Positions 15,215 through 25,400 of a stretch of DNA of 47,510 bases are shown piece by piece. The notes beneath the pieces are model-generated. The model was given only the letters and a program-made list of their open reading frames with translations. It had not been told where the DNA came from and did no database searches. The translations under genes were made by a program, and so were the position numbers. The stretch covers positions 1-47,510 of the forward strand of contig NZ_CADIKK010000047.1 of NCBI RefSeq assembly GCF_902859915.1, read 5' to 3'. This stretch comes from Paraburkholderia ultramafica (lineage in GTDB: Bacteria > Pseudomonadota > Gammaproteobacteria > Burkholderiales > Burkholderiaceae). Numbering within the stretch: position 1 is the first letter of the stretch; every line of letters starts with the position of its first letter.

Positions 15215-17485
15215 TCACGCGAGCCGCAACGGCAGCGTGCGCAGACGCTTGCCGGTCAGCGCGAACACCGCATTGGCCACTGCCGGCGCGATCGGCGGCA
15301 CGGCAGGTTCGCCGACGCCTTGCGGGTGCATCTGACTCGGCATGATGTCGGTTTCGATCACCGGGCAATCGTTCATCCGCACTACCGGGAAGTCGACAAA
15401 GTTCTTCTGCTGCACCTGACCATTGATGATCACAATCTCATCCTGCAACGCGGCCGACAAACCGAACACGATCCCGCTCTCCATCTGCTGACGGATCAGG
15501 TTCGGATTCACCGGCAAGCCGCAATCGATCACGCAGACCACCCGATGCACGCGAATCAGCTTGTTCGGCCCGAGCGACACCTCCGCCACCTGAGCGACGA
15601 CACTGCCGAACGCCTCATGCAACGCAACGCCGCGTGCGCGCGGCGCGCCGTCGGCGGCATGCTGCAACGGGCGTCCCCACTCTGACAACGCGGCGACGCG
15701 CTTTAACACCGCCAGATGGCGCGGATGCTGCGCGAGCAGCGCGGCGCGAAACGCAATCGGGTCCTGGCCGGTGGCGGCGGCGAGTTCGTCGGTGAAACTC
15801 TCGGTGAAAAATGCCTGATGCGAATGGCCGACCGAGCGCCAGAAGCCGACCGGCACCGGCAACTCGACGATCTTGTGCGCGACCCGCGCGGTCGGCCATT
15901 CGTACGGCTGATCGAACGCGCCTTCGCAGGTGGTCTTGTCGATTGGAATGCGCGGCACGCCGTAGTAGCGCGCGAGTGATTCCGGCACGATCGCCTGACT
16001 CGCCGACGTACCGTGCCACACCACCAGCTTGCCGTTCGCGTCGAAACCGGCCTTGAGCCGCGACACGCACGCGGGCCGGTAAAAGTCGTGCGTGAAGTCC
16101 TGCGCGCGCGACCAGATGGTTTGCACCGGATGGCCGCCGCCCTCGCGCGCAATCGCCGCGGCCTGCGCGATGAAATCGAGCTCCAGACGCCGCCCGAACG
16201 CGCCGCCGACCAGTTGCGTTTGCAGGTCGACCTTGTCGGCGTCGATATCGAGCACTTTTGCCACGTGCTGCCGTGCGAGCGCGGGCATTTGCGTGGAGAC
16301 CCAGACAGTGGCCGCGCCGTCCGCGACTTGCACGGTGCAGTTGACCGGCTCGACCGCGCCATGCGCGAGATACGGCGCGTAGTACTCGGCGTCGACGGTG
16401 CGCGCCGCGCTGCTCAATGCGGCGTCGACGTCGCCGCGATGAAAGTAGGCGTGACCGTCGCTGTCGTCGAGCGCCTGCGCGAGGCGGCGGCCCACCTCCG
16501 CGCTCGATACGGTCGCGCCGGCACCGTCGTGCCAGGTGACGTTGATCGCGTCGACCGCGTTCATCGCGCGAAACGGATTGTCCGCGATCACCGCGACGCC
16601 GCCGCTACCGCCGCTGTATGGCGCGACGGCGATTGCCTTGATGAAGCCCGGCATTTTTTGCGCGGACGTCGCGTCGAAATGCGCGACCGTGCCGCCGAGC
16701 GTCGGGCACATCACCACGCTGGCGTACAGCAGGCCGTCGGGCAGTGCATCGATGCCGAAACGCGCCGTGCCGTTGATCTTCGATGCGGCCTCGATTCGGC
16801 GTACCGGTTGACCGATCAGCTTGAAGTCGGCGGGATTTTTCAACTCCACCTTGCGCGGCAGCGCCTGCTGCGCGGCCAGCGACGACAATTCGCCGAAGCT
16901 TGCCTTATGTCCCGACGCGTGCAGCACGTGGCCGGTTTCAGCGCGGCATTCGCCGGGCGGCACGCTCCATTGCGCGGCCGCCGCGCCGATCAGCATTGCG
17001 CGCGCCGACGCGCCGGCTTCGCGCATCGGCGTCCAGAGATCGTTGATGCTCGATGAACCGCCCGTCATCATCGTGCCGGCCTCGCGCACCGCTTTGCGGG
17101 TGAACCAGACCGTGGTGCGCTTGAGCGTGCTGTCGTCGTCGGGGCGAAACGGCAGGTCGTCGATGATGCTCTGCACGCTGTTGTAGATCTTGTCGATCGG
17201 CGCTTCTTCCACCCGTACCTGCGACCAGTCGGCGTCTAGCTCTTCGGCAAGCAGCATCGCGAGACCGGTGTGGATGCCCTGCCCCATCTCCGCCTTGCAC
17301 ATCACGATCGTCACGCTGTTGTCGGCGGCAATCTTGACCCAGCCGTTGAGCGCGACTTGCGAGCCTTGCGTCGGCAGTGGCGCCGAAGTGTTCAGACGCT
17401 GACGCGGCGGCAACACCGACCACCCGACCAGCAACGCGCCTACCGCGCCGGCGCCACCGAGCAGGAAGGTTCTGCGCTTTAACAT
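15215..17485 (-). CDS. Molybdopterin-binding large subunit (IorB-like)
   Basis: 756 residues. It begins MLKRRTFLLGGAGAVGALL, a twin-arginine signal, so the enzyme is folded in the cytoplasm and exported to the periplasm. Mo-cofactor motifs include CKAEMGQGIHTGLAMLLAEEL, VGGAFGRRLELDF and, near the end, HPQGVGEPAVPPIAPAVANA with the catalytic GVGE glutamate. The order (large subunit first) and the missing FAD subunit match isoquinoline 1-oxidoreductase beta and related aldehyde dehydrogenases, which donate electrons to cytochromes or quinone. The natural substrate is not deducible. The two genes form an operon on the minus strand. Confidence 0.92.
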   Translation of the reverse strand: MLKRRTFLLGGAGAVGALLVGWSVLPPRQRLNTSAPLPTQGSQVALNGWVKIAADNSVTIVMCKAEMGQGIHTGLAMLLAEELDADWSQVRVEEAPIDKIYNSVQSIIDDLPFRPDDDSTLKRTTVWFTRKAVREAGTMMTGGSSSINDLWTPMREAGASARAMLIGAAAAQWSVPPGECRAETGHVLHASGHKASFGELSSLAAQQALPRKVELKNPADFKLIGQPVRRIEAASKINGTARFGIDALPDGLLYASVVMCPTLGGTVAHFDATSAQKMPGFIKAIAVAPYSGGSGGVAVIADNPFRAMNAVDAINVTWHDGAGATVSSAEVGRRLAQALDDSDGHAYFHRGDVDAALSSAARTVDAEYYAPYLAHGAVEPVNCTVQVADGAATVWVSTQMPALARQHVAKVLDIDADKVDLQTQLVGGAFGRRLELDFIAQAAAIAREGGGHPVQTIWSRAQDFTHDFYRPACVSRLKAGFDANGKLVVWHGTSASQAIVPESLARYYGVPRIPIDKTTCEGAFDQPYEWPTARVAHKIVELPVPVGFWRSVGHSHQAFFTESFTDELAAATGQDPIAFRAALLAQHPRHLAVLKRVAALSEWGRPLQHAADGAPRARGVALHEAFGSVVAQVAEVSLGPNKLIRVHRVVCVIDCGLPVNPNLIRQQMESGIVFGLSAALQDEIVIINGQVQQKNFVDFPVVRMNDCPVIETDIMPSQMHPQGVGEPAVPPIAPAVANAVFALTGKRLRTLPLRLA

Positions 17486-17486
17486 G

Positions 17487-17741
17487 ACATGGCTCGATCA
17501 GCTTGCACGGTGACAAGGAAGCTGCGAAAGCGCGGCTGGGCGCGTGGAGGTGTTTCTTCGGAATAGTAATAAGACGGCGGCGCGGGCGGGAGACTTAAAT
17601 TCGAGTGCTTAAGTCAGGCGGGCGCGGGGCGGGGGGATGAGGGGATTGATGCGAGGAGGGTTAATCGTGGGGTGTTTCATTAAATGCGGGGAGCGGGTGC
17701 GTCAGCGTCGGCCGACGCACCCTGCGAACGTTTCAGCTAAC
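17487..17741. other. G-rich intergenic region with inverted repeat
   Basis: No gene is seen. A perfect 9-bp inverted repeat (GGGTGCGTC 17695-17703 and GACGCACCC 17714-17722) lies 20 bases past the permease stop. It could end transcription from the permease fragment, but it lacks a T-run on the minus strand. Confidence 0.45.
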
Positions 17742-18450
17742 TCACCGCCGGTTCGACCCCGACACCACATCGATCCACACCGCCAGCACGAGGATGCTGC
17801 CCTTCACGATCATCTGCCAGTAAGCGTCGACATCGAGCATCGACATGCCGTTATCGAGGCTCGCCATCACCAGCGCGCCGATCAATGCGCCGTACACCGT
17901 GCCGGAGCCGCCGCGCATCGACGTGCCGCCGATAAAGCATGCGGCGATCGCATCGAGTTCGCCCATCGAGCCCGCCGACGGCGAACCGGCCGCGAGCCGC
18001 GCCGTATTGACGATCCCGGCGAACGCGCACATCAACCCCATCAGCGCAGAGATCGCCAGCTTCACGCGGTTCGTATTGACGCCGGACAATCGCGTCGCTT
18101 CGAGGTTCGAACCGACCGCATAGATACGCCGCCCGAACACGGTCTGCGTCGCGATCCACGTGAAGATCCCCAACAGCGCGAGCAGCAGCAGAACCGGCAC
18201 CGGAATGCCGCCGTAGCGATCGAGCGTGGCGACGAAGCCCGCCAGAATCGCGCCCGCGCCGACCACCTTCACGACGTCCTGCCAGATCGGCACCACCCGC
18301 AACTGGTAACGCTGGCGATTGGCGCGTTGCCGGATCGTCAGAAACGCAAGCAGCAGAAACAGCACGACCGCGAGCGTGTCGCCCGCGAGCCGCGGCAAGT
18401 ACCCCTGCCCAACGAACACGAAACCGTCCGACACCGGCGCGATTCTGGCG
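17742..18450 (-). pseudogene. Sugar ABC transporter permease, C-terminal part (XylH-like)
   Basis: The frame encodes about 230 residues of a xylose-type ABC permease: GQGYLPRLAGDTLAVVLFLL, then FGRRIYAVGSNLEATRLSG, FAGIVNTARLAAGSPSAG, LDAIAACFIGGTSMRGGSGT and a normal C-terminus. XylH-type proteins are about 390 residues, so roughly 150 N-terminal residues are missing. The upstream sequence switches near 18440 to the coding strand of an aldose epimerase running the other way. The nominal start at 18491 lies inside that gene. There are no transporter partners nearby, so this is a dead fragment left by a rearrangement. Confidence 0.85.
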
Positions 18451-19086
18451 CGCTTCACGCTCGACGGTATCGAGTACACGCTCGACCGCAACGAAGGGCC
18501 GAACCTGCTGCACGGCGGCAGCGTGGGTTTTCATCGGGCGCTGTGGGACGTGAGCGAAGACAATGGCGCATTGCTGATGCGTCTGGAGTCGCCGGAAGGC
18601 GACGCCGGTTTTCCGGGCAACGTGACCACGCAAGTCCGCTATTCGCTCGACGACGGCACGTTGACCATCGAGTACGAAGCGATCGCCGATGCGGCGACGC
18701 CGCTCAATCTGACGAGTCATCCGTACTTCAACTTGACGGGCCGGCCGGGTACGGACATTCGCGGCCACATGTTGTCGATCGATGCCGAGCAGTTCTTCGA
18801 AGTCGACGCCGCGATGATTCCGTGCAAGCTCGCCGAGGTTGCGGGCAACGCATTCGACTTTCGGCAAAGCGCGCCGATCGGCGCGCGGCTGGACTGGCCG
18901 CACACGCAGCTGGCGCGGGCCGGCGGATTCGATCATTGCTACGTGCTGCGCGATGCGTCCGACGCCAATGCAACCGAGGGCGCGCCGCCGATGCGTCAGG
19001 TGGCCTGCGTGTACGACCCCGGCAGCGGACGCGAATTGACCGTGTCGACCGATCAGCGCGGCTTACATGTGCGCAAAGGGGTTTGA
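18440..19086 (+). pseudogene. Aldose 1-epimerase fragment (galM-like)
   Basis: From about 18445 the plus strand reads as the middle of galactose mutarotase: ARFTLDGIEYTLDRNEGPN, then LLHGG, WDVSEDN, LNLTSHPYFNLTGRPGTDI with the conserved SHPYFNL, and the catalytic-acid region AGGFDHCYVL. The N-terminal about 80 residues (including the RYANRI-type segment) are missing. The C-terminus stops at VSTDQRGLHVRKGV, where intact enzymes continue for about 60 residues toward the catalytic glutamate. The gene is therefore truncated at both ends. It abuts the permease fragment head to head, and such genes are often neighbours in sugar operons. Confidence 0.85.
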
Positions 19087-19253
19087 CACGGTCCCTCGTA
19101 TCTTACGATGGACATTACATCACGCCGACTTACTGTTTGCTGCAATACTGAATTAACGTCCTGGTGGTTTCCCCTAGATCCGTCGCTTCCTAGACTCCGT
19201 TAAAGGGTGCCGAAGATTGCGGTGCCGGATAAACAATCCCGGAGGGAAGCATC

Positions 19254-19559
19254 ATGAAATCGCTAATCAAAGCAGTGGCGCTGGTTGTTGTTCTTGCTGC
19301 GCCGGTGGCATCGTTCGCGCAATCCGAGCAGCCGCTCACGCGTGCGGAGGTCAAGGCGCAGTTGAAGCAAGTTGAGCAGGCTGGGTACAACCCGGGCGCT
19401 TCCGACGACGCTAGTTACCCCGCTGACATTCAAGCGGCCGAAGCGCGCGTTGCCGCGCAGAATGCCACGGCTCAGGCCGATACCACCGGGTATGGGACGA
19501 CGGCGACGGGGTCGTCGCAAGCGGGTGGGAATGCTGCGGGTGCGAACCCGGGGCAGTGA
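19254..19559 (+). CDS. DUF4148 domain-containing periplasmic protein
   Basis: 101 residues with a clear Sec signal peptide (MKSLIKAVALVVVLAAPVAS, cleaved after SFA). The DUF4148 core follows, LTRAEVKAQLKQVEQAGYNP with YPADIQAAEARVAAQ, then a Gly/Ala/Ser-rich tail. DUF4148 proteins are small, often multicopy in Burkholderia, and of unknown function. The ribosome binding site GGAGGG lies 8 bases ahead of the ATG. A strong hairpin follows. Confidence 0.92.
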   Translation: MKSLIKAVALVVVLAAPVASFAQSEQPLTRAEVKAQLKQVEQAGYNPGASDDASYPADIQAAEARVAAQNATAQADTTGYGTTATGSSQAGGNAAGANPGQ

Positions 19560-19587
19560 TAGATCATTTTTGCGCGGGACGAGGCGA

Positions 19588-19625
19588 GCACATGCGTTTT
19601 AACGCATGTGCCCGCTTGTTTTGTG
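19588..19625 (+). terminator. Hairpin terminator after the DUF4148 gene
   Basis: A perfect 10-bp stem (GCACATGCGT 19588-19597 with ACGCATGTGC 19602-19611, loop TTTA) is followed by CCGCTTGTTTTGTGCTTTT. The T-run is interrupted, so termination may be imperfect. Confidence 0.6.
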
Positions 19626-19990
19626 CTTTTGTATTTTCGCGTATTACGCGGCGGATGAAGTGTGTCAGGCCTATTGGCGCGTGAGTATCGCGCTTCATCC
19701 GTGTCGGGAAGTCCTTTGACGACGTTAATGGCTCGGCTGTTCGATTGCTGTTCACAGGAGTAACAGCGCTACGCCATTTCGTACCTCCATCGCTTGCGTG
19801 TTGTCGCGTCGCTAACCGCGTCGACACAGCGTCCTCTGATATTGCGGCGCATACCGACAACATCGCTTCATTCCGGCCTTAGCTCCTTCCTCTTTTCTCG
19901 CTCCGGCAATACTAATACGAAGCAACCGGTTCGGGCTCGCCGACAATCCGCAAACCGTAGCAGCGGTGGCGTTTGCCGGGACAATGAATA

Positions 19991-20170
19991 ATGCAAACGC
20001 GCGAAAAAGTATCCGAATACAACCCGCAAAAAGTCCGCACAGCAGGATTCAGCAATGCGAACATCGTCGAAATCATCGCGTGGAGCGCAACGTACATGCT
20101 GACGAATTTCATCAACAATGCGTTTGATACGGAAATAGACTTCCCAGTGGTCAATCCCGAAGTTGCCTGA
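19991..20170 (+). pseudogene. Carboxymuconolactone decarboxylase family, C-terminal fragment
   Basis: A 59-codon frame whose product (TAGFSNANIVEIIAWSATYM, then LTNFINNAFDTEIDFPVV) matches the last third of AhpD-like carboxymuconolactone-decarboxylase-family proteins. That family's C-terminus typically reads (I/V)VEI-ALN-FTN(Y/F)-N---DTE-DFP. The upstream sequence is closed by a stop at 19985, and the catalytic CxxC half is absent, so this is a 5'-truncated remnant. It ends 43 bases before the ICL-like gene, suggesting it was once the first gene of that cluster. Confidence 0.65.
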
Positions 20171-20213
20171 TCGACACCGGAGCTTCGACTCCCTCATTTC
20201 ATGGAGACACGCC

Positions 20214-21038
20214 ATGCCCCGCACCATCGCCGAGAAACGCGCCGCCTTCCGAGCATTGCACACGTCCGGTTGTTTCGTGCTGCCCAATCCGTGGGATGTG
20301 GGCAGCGCCCGCTACCTACACACCCTCGGCTTCCAGGCTCTCGCCACCACCAGTTCCGGCTTTGCGTGGTCCACGGGCCACGCCGACAACACGCTGCCAC
20401 GCGATGTGATCCTCGCGCACCTGCGCGATATCGTCGAAGCGACCGATCTGCCGGTCAACGCCGACTTCGAGAACGGCTTCGGCCACGATCCGGCAGGCGT
20501 CGCCGAAAGCGTCAGGCTCGCGGTCGAAACCGGCGTAGCGGGCCTATCGATCGAAGACGCCACCGGCGACCCCGCCGCCCCGCTGTTCCCGATCGATGTC
20601 GCCGTCCAAAGGCTCAGCGCGGCACGCCGTGCGATCGACGAAACGGGCGGCGATACGTTGCTGATCGGCCGGGCGGAGAATTTTTTCGCCGGCAAGCCCG
20701 ACCTGGCCGACACGATCGCGCGTCTCAAGGCCTATGCCGCAGCCGGCGCCGATTGCCTGTACGCACCGGGCATTCAGACGCGCGAGCAGATCGAGGCGGT
20801 GGTCGCCGCCGTGGCGCCGAAACCTGTCAACCTGCTGATCGGCTCGACTTCGAATTTCACGCTGCAAGACGTGGCCGCGCTCGGCGTGCGGCGCATCAGC
20901 GTCGGCGGCGCTCTGGCCCGTGCGGCATGGGGCGGCTTCATGCACGCCGCGCAAGGGTTGGCCGACGGACGCTTCGACAGCTTTGCGGGTGCCGCGTCCG
21001 GCGCGCAACTCAATGACCTGTTCCGGGACCGTGCATGA
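20214..21038 (+). CDS. Isocitrate lyase/phosphoenolpyruvate mutase family protein
   Basis: 274 residues from ATG 20214 with a GGAG ribosome binding site. Features of the PEP mutase/ICL superfamily are FVLPNPWDVGSARYLHTLGF, TTSSGFAWSTGH, the metal/substrate site VNADFENGFGHDP, GLSIEDATGDPAAPLF and the C-terminal GVRRISVGGALARAAWGGF. The cysteine loop of true isocitrate lyases (KKCGH) is not present. It probably acts on a small oxo-acid or phosphonate (2-methylisocitrate lyase-like or oxaloacetate hydrolase-like); the substrate is unknown. It lies 45 bases ahead of a RidA gene and probably shares its mRNA. Confidence 0.9.
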   Translation: MPRTIAEKRAAFRALHTSGCFVLPNPWDVGSARYLHTLGFQALATTSSGFAWSTGHADNTLPRDVILAHLRDIVEATDLPVNADFENGFGHDPAGVAESVRLAVETGVAGLSIEDATGDPAAPLFPIDVAVQRLSAARRAIDETGGDTLLIGRAENFFAGKPDLADTIARLKAYAAAGADCLYAPGIQTREQIEAVVAAVAPKPVNLLIGSTSNFTLQDVAALGVRRISVGGALARAAWGGFMHAAQGLADGRFDSFAGAASGAQLNDLFRDRA

Positions 21039-21083
21039 CGTCCGGCAACCTGGCAGCGCACGCCCCTTCAGACGGAGATAGCC

Positions 21084-21479
21084 ATGGCTCGTGAAATCAT
21101 CCGCGTCGAACCGCTGTCGACCTACCTCGATAACTGGAAAGCGCCCACTTCCGCCGTGACGCGCTACGGCGACACGGTCTACGTTTCGGGCTTTCCGCCG
21201 TTCGATCCTGCCACCGGCGAGGTCGTCGATGCGCCGATCGAGCGTCAGACCGAACTGGTTCTGGAGCAGATGAAGCTGTGTCTGGAAACGGCCGGTTCAG
21301 CGTTGGAGCACGTGCTCAAGTGCAACGTCTACTGCACTTCGGTCGAGAAGTTCGCTGCCGTCAACGCGATCTACAAACGTTACTTTCCGGTCGATCCACC
21401 GGCCCGGATTTTCGTAAACGTGCCCGCGTGGCCCGGCCATTTCGACATCGAGATCGACTGTGTTGCGGCCGTCAAATAA
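21084..21479 (+). CDS. RidA family protein
   Basis: 131 residues of the YjgF/YER057c/UK114 family: YGDTVYVSGFPPFDPATGEV, then QMKLCLETAGSALEHVLKCN, and the active-site stretch PPARIFVNVPAWPGHFDIEI, where the arginine that contacts the imine or keto group is present. RidA-type enzymes hydrolyse reactive enamine/imine intermediates. The partner here is an ICL/PEP-mutase-family enzyme, so the pair may handle an amino-acid-derived oxo intermediate. The start is ATG 21084 with a GGAG-type ribosome binding site. Confidence 0.92.
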   Translation: MAREIIRVEPLSTYLDNWKAPTSAVTRYGDTVYVSGFPPFDPATGEVVDAPIERQTELVLEQMKLCLETAGSALEHVLKCNVYCTSVEKFAAVNAIYKRYFPVDPPARIFVNVPAWPGHFDIEIDCVAAVK

Positions 21480-21708
21480 CAACAAAAACCCTCAATGTTT
21501 CCGATGAGAAAAGCGCGTGGACGTCCCGACCGCTCCACGCCTTTCTCCAGACTGTGCCTCCCAGACCACGCGCAAGCCCTCAAACAGCCATTCGCAAGCT
21601 CGCCGCCCGAGTCACCAGCGCCAGTCAATCTGGCCGCCACGCCAAATGTTATTATCGGAAACACAACCTGCCATCGTAAAGCGCGTACTCGAAGAAGCCG
21701 CAAACCCC

Positions 21709-22341
21709 ATGGACACCCATCTCACCAAACCCGTTGACCCGTCAACCACCGACCTTGGCCGCCGCGTGCGCGCCGCCCGCCAGGCGCAGGACCTGACGCT
21801 GGAAACCGCGAGCCGCCTCTGCGGGGTCTCCCGCTCGACGCTATCCAAAGTCGAAAATGGCCTGATGTCCCCCACTTTCGACGTGCTGCAGAAAATCGTC
21901 CTCGGGCTGAAGATCGAAATCGGCGAGCTGTTCGGCTCCACGCCGAAAGTGAGCGCCAGCGGCCGTCGCGCGCTGACCCGCAAAGATGAAGGCCAGCGCC
22001 ACGCCTATCGCGGCTACCAGATGGAGTTGCTCGCCACTGACCTCGCGCACAAAGCGATGCTGCCGTTTCGCATCCGCATCTCCGCGCACACCCTCGACGC
22101 GTTCGACGACTGGGGCCGCCACGAAGGCGAGGAATTCCTGTACGTGATCAGCGGCAGTGTGTGCCTCTATTCGGAGTTGTATGCGCCGACGCATCTGAAC
22201 GCCGGCGACAGTCTGTACTTCGACAGCCGCACCGGCCACGCGGCGGTCTCCACCAGCGACGAAGACGCCGAAGTGTTGTGGATGGCGACCAGCGCCGACA
22301 TCCCGCAAGCGCCGGCCGCCGTCGAATCGACGAAGAAATAA
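21709..22341 (+). CDS. XRE family regulator with C-terminal cupin domain
   Basis: About 210 residues from ATG 21709. Residues about 15-72 are a helix-turn-helix of the XRE class (LGRRVRAARQAQDLTLETAS, then VSRSTLSKVENGLMSPT). Residues about 125-200 form a cupin (GRHEGEEFLYVISGSVCLYS, then LNAGDSLYFDSRTGHA), which usually binds a small ligand. This architecture is common for local regulators of amino-acid or polyamine catabolism. It probably controls the upstream ICL-like/RidA genes. An in-frame upstream start is possible at ATG 21646, but it lacks a good ribosome binding site. Confidence 0.9.
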   Translation: MDTHLTKPVDPSTTDLGRRVRAARQAQDLTLETASRLCGVSRSTLSKVENGLMSPTFDVLQKIVLGLKIEIGELFGSTPKVSASGRRALTRKDEGQRHAYRGYQMELLATDLAHKAMLPFRIRISAHTLDAFDDWGRHEGEEFLYVISGSVCLYSELYAPTHLNAGDSLYFDSRTGHAAVSTSDEDAEVLWMATSADIPQAPAAVESTKK

Positions 22342-22420
22342 TGCAGCCGCACGCGCGGCGCGGTGGTGTGCGTGTGCGTTGCCGATGTGCGCGTTGCCGA
22401 CGTGCGCGTTGCGATAAAGC

Positions 22421-25400
22421 TTATCGCGCCGCCAAAGCCCGCTGCGCCAGTTGCGCGATATGCATCGCGTGATGCCCCGTCCCCTGCTCGATCTGCTCAC
22501 GGCAACTGAAGCCGTTGGTTAGCACGATCGTCCTGGCATTCGCCGCGGTCGCTTCACGCACCGCCGGAAACAGCTTGTCTTCGCCGATCTTCTGCGAAAG
22601 CGCGTGGTGCTCCGCGTTGAAGCCGAACGATCCCGCCATGCCGCAGCATCCCGTGTCGAGCAGCTTCCATTTCACACGGAGTTTGTTCAGCAGCGCGGTG
22701 TCGCCCTGCATGCCGAACAGCGCCTTCTGATGACAGTGCCCGTGCACGATCACGTCGGCGGCGAGCGTCGGCCAGTCGAACGGCTGACGCGCGACGAAAT
22801 CGGAGAACAGAAAAGTTTGCGCCGACAGCTTCTTCGCCAAAGCGTGACCCGGCAGTTGCTTCAGCAGTTCGTCCTTGAACACCGATAAACAACCCGGTTC
22901 GAGACCGACCAGCGGCACGCCGGCGGCGATATCGTCCGCGAGGTTGTCGAGAATGTGCGTGAGCAGTTCGCGTGCACGCTCGAGCAAACCGAAGTCATAC
23001 AGCGGACGTCCGCAGCACAAACGGTTCTTCGGCAGCACGACGTGCCAACCTAATTGTTTCAGCACGTCGGCGGCGGCCTGCGCGATCTCGGGCGTGAAGT
23101 GATCGTTGAACGTATCCACCCAGAGGATGACTTTCTTCACGTCGCCGCGAGCGTCATGCGCCGTTTGCGGCGCGCGGCGCGCGATCTGCCTGTAAGTCGA
23201 CTCAGCGAACTTCGGCAACGCGCGCGCCTGCGCCACTCCGGCGACCCACTTGCCGACCGAAGCTAGCCCCGGCGCCCTCGTCACGAAGTTCGTCAGACGC
23301 GCAAAGCGCGCCGCCCACGGCGCCCATTGGCCGATCCGCCCCATGAACAGCGCCTGACGTGGCCGGCGATTCGTCTCATAGTAATGCGAAAGAAATTCCG
23401 CCTTGTATGAAGCCATATCCGTATGCGTCGGGCAATCGGATTTGCAGCCCTTGCACGCGAGGCAGGTATCGAGCGCCTCTTTCACTTCGCGGCTTTGCCA
23501 GCCATCGGCGATCACGTCGCCCTGCAACATTTCCCAGAACAGATGCGCGCGGCCACGCGTCGAATACTTCTCCTCACGCGTCGCGCGATAACTCGGACAC
23601 ATCGTGCCGCCTTCGAGCGAGCGGCACTTGCCCATGCCGATACATCGCTCGATCTCGCGCTGAAAGCCGTCGCCCTCCTGACTGGCGAACGTGAGCCTGG
23701 TTTGCAGCGTCACCGGCTTGTAGGCCGGCCCCATCCGCAGGTTCTCGTCGGCACGATACGCATGCACCACCTTGCCAGGATTCAGCCGATTGGCCGGGTC
23801 CCAGATCGCCTTGAACTGCTCCATCGCCTGCATCAGTTCGGGGCCGTACATGATCGGCAAGAACTCGGCCTTGGCCTGGCCGTCGCCGTGTTCGCCCGAC
23901 AGCGAGCCGCCGAATTCGACCACCAGCTCCGCAGCCTCGCGCAGAAACTTGCGCCATGTCGACACACCTGACGCGCTGCGCAAATCGAAGGTAATGCGCG
24001 CATGGACGCAGCCATCGCCGAAATGGCCGTAGAGACTCGTTTCGTAGCCGTAGCGATCCACCAGCGCCTGGAACGCGCGCAAATAATCGCCGAGGCGTAG
24101 CGGATCGACCGCCGCATCTTCCCAGCCGACCACCGGATCGGGCGTGCCTGAATCGACCGACAACGCCACCGCCGACGCTCCCGTCTCACGGATCGACCAC
24201 ACCTTCGCCTGCAGCGCGCGGTCTTCGACAAGCATCGCCGAAACGTTCGGCCCCGCTTCGCCCGACGAGAAATACGCGGCGGCGGCTTGCGCCTCGCGCA
24301 GCACCTCGTCTTGCGTGTCCGCGCCGAATTCGAGCACGACCCACGCATCGCCTTGCGGCAGCAACGCGATCTCGTCCTTCTTCAACCCGCGTGCCTGCAA
24401 GCCGCGAATGATCGCGCGGTCGAGTCCTTCGATCGCAATCGGCCCGTAGCGCATGAAATGCGGCACGGCGTCCGCGGCCGTATAGATATCCGTAAAGCCG
24501 ACCACGACGATCACGCGCTGCGCCGGACTCTTCACGAGGCGCACTTTCGCCTGCAACGTCACCGCGCACGTGCCTTCCGTGCCGACCAGCGCACGCGCAA
24601 CGTTAAAGCCGTTTTCCGGCAGCAGTTGATCGAGATTGAAGCCTGACACGCGCCGCTTGATCCGCGGGAATTTCGCGCGAATCTGCGCGGCGTACGTGTC
24701 GCGCAACTGCTTGAGCGCGGCGTAGATTTCGCCCTGGCGGCCGCCCGTGGCGATGACGCGTTCGAGTTCGTCGTCGGAGGTGGGGCCGACCCAGAAGCGC
24801 GCGCCGTCGAAGGTCGCGATTTCGAGCGCCTCGACGTTTTCGACCGTCTTGCCGGCCATCACCGAATGCGCGCCGCACGAGTTGTTGGCGATCATGCCGC
24901 CGAGCGTGCAGCGGCTATGCGTCGCCGGATCGGGCGCGAACGTGAGGCCGTGCTGTTCGGCGGCATCGCGCAACGTATCGCAGACCACGCCCGGCTCGAC
25001 GATCGCCACACGCGCGACTGGATCGACCGACACGACGCGGTTCACATACTTGCTCGCGTCGGCCACGACTGCGACGTTCACGCATTGGCCGTTCTGCGAC
25101 GTGCCGCCGCCGCGCGCGAGAAACGGCACGTCGTTGCGGCGGCAGGCGGCGAGCGTGGCGAGCAGATCGTCGACATCCGCAGGGACGACGACAGCGAGCG
25201 GAACTTGCCGATAGTTCGACGCATCCGCCGCATATAACGCTTTGGATCCCTGATCAAAACGCACTTCGCCGCGCACATGCCGGCGCAAGTCGCCCTCGAG
25301 CGCCTGCATCACAGCGGCGGTGCCCGTGAAAGGCATAGCGACGCGCCGCTCGTTCAACGTGCGCGGCCCGGCATGATTCAACGCATGCGCGCCCGCGCCC

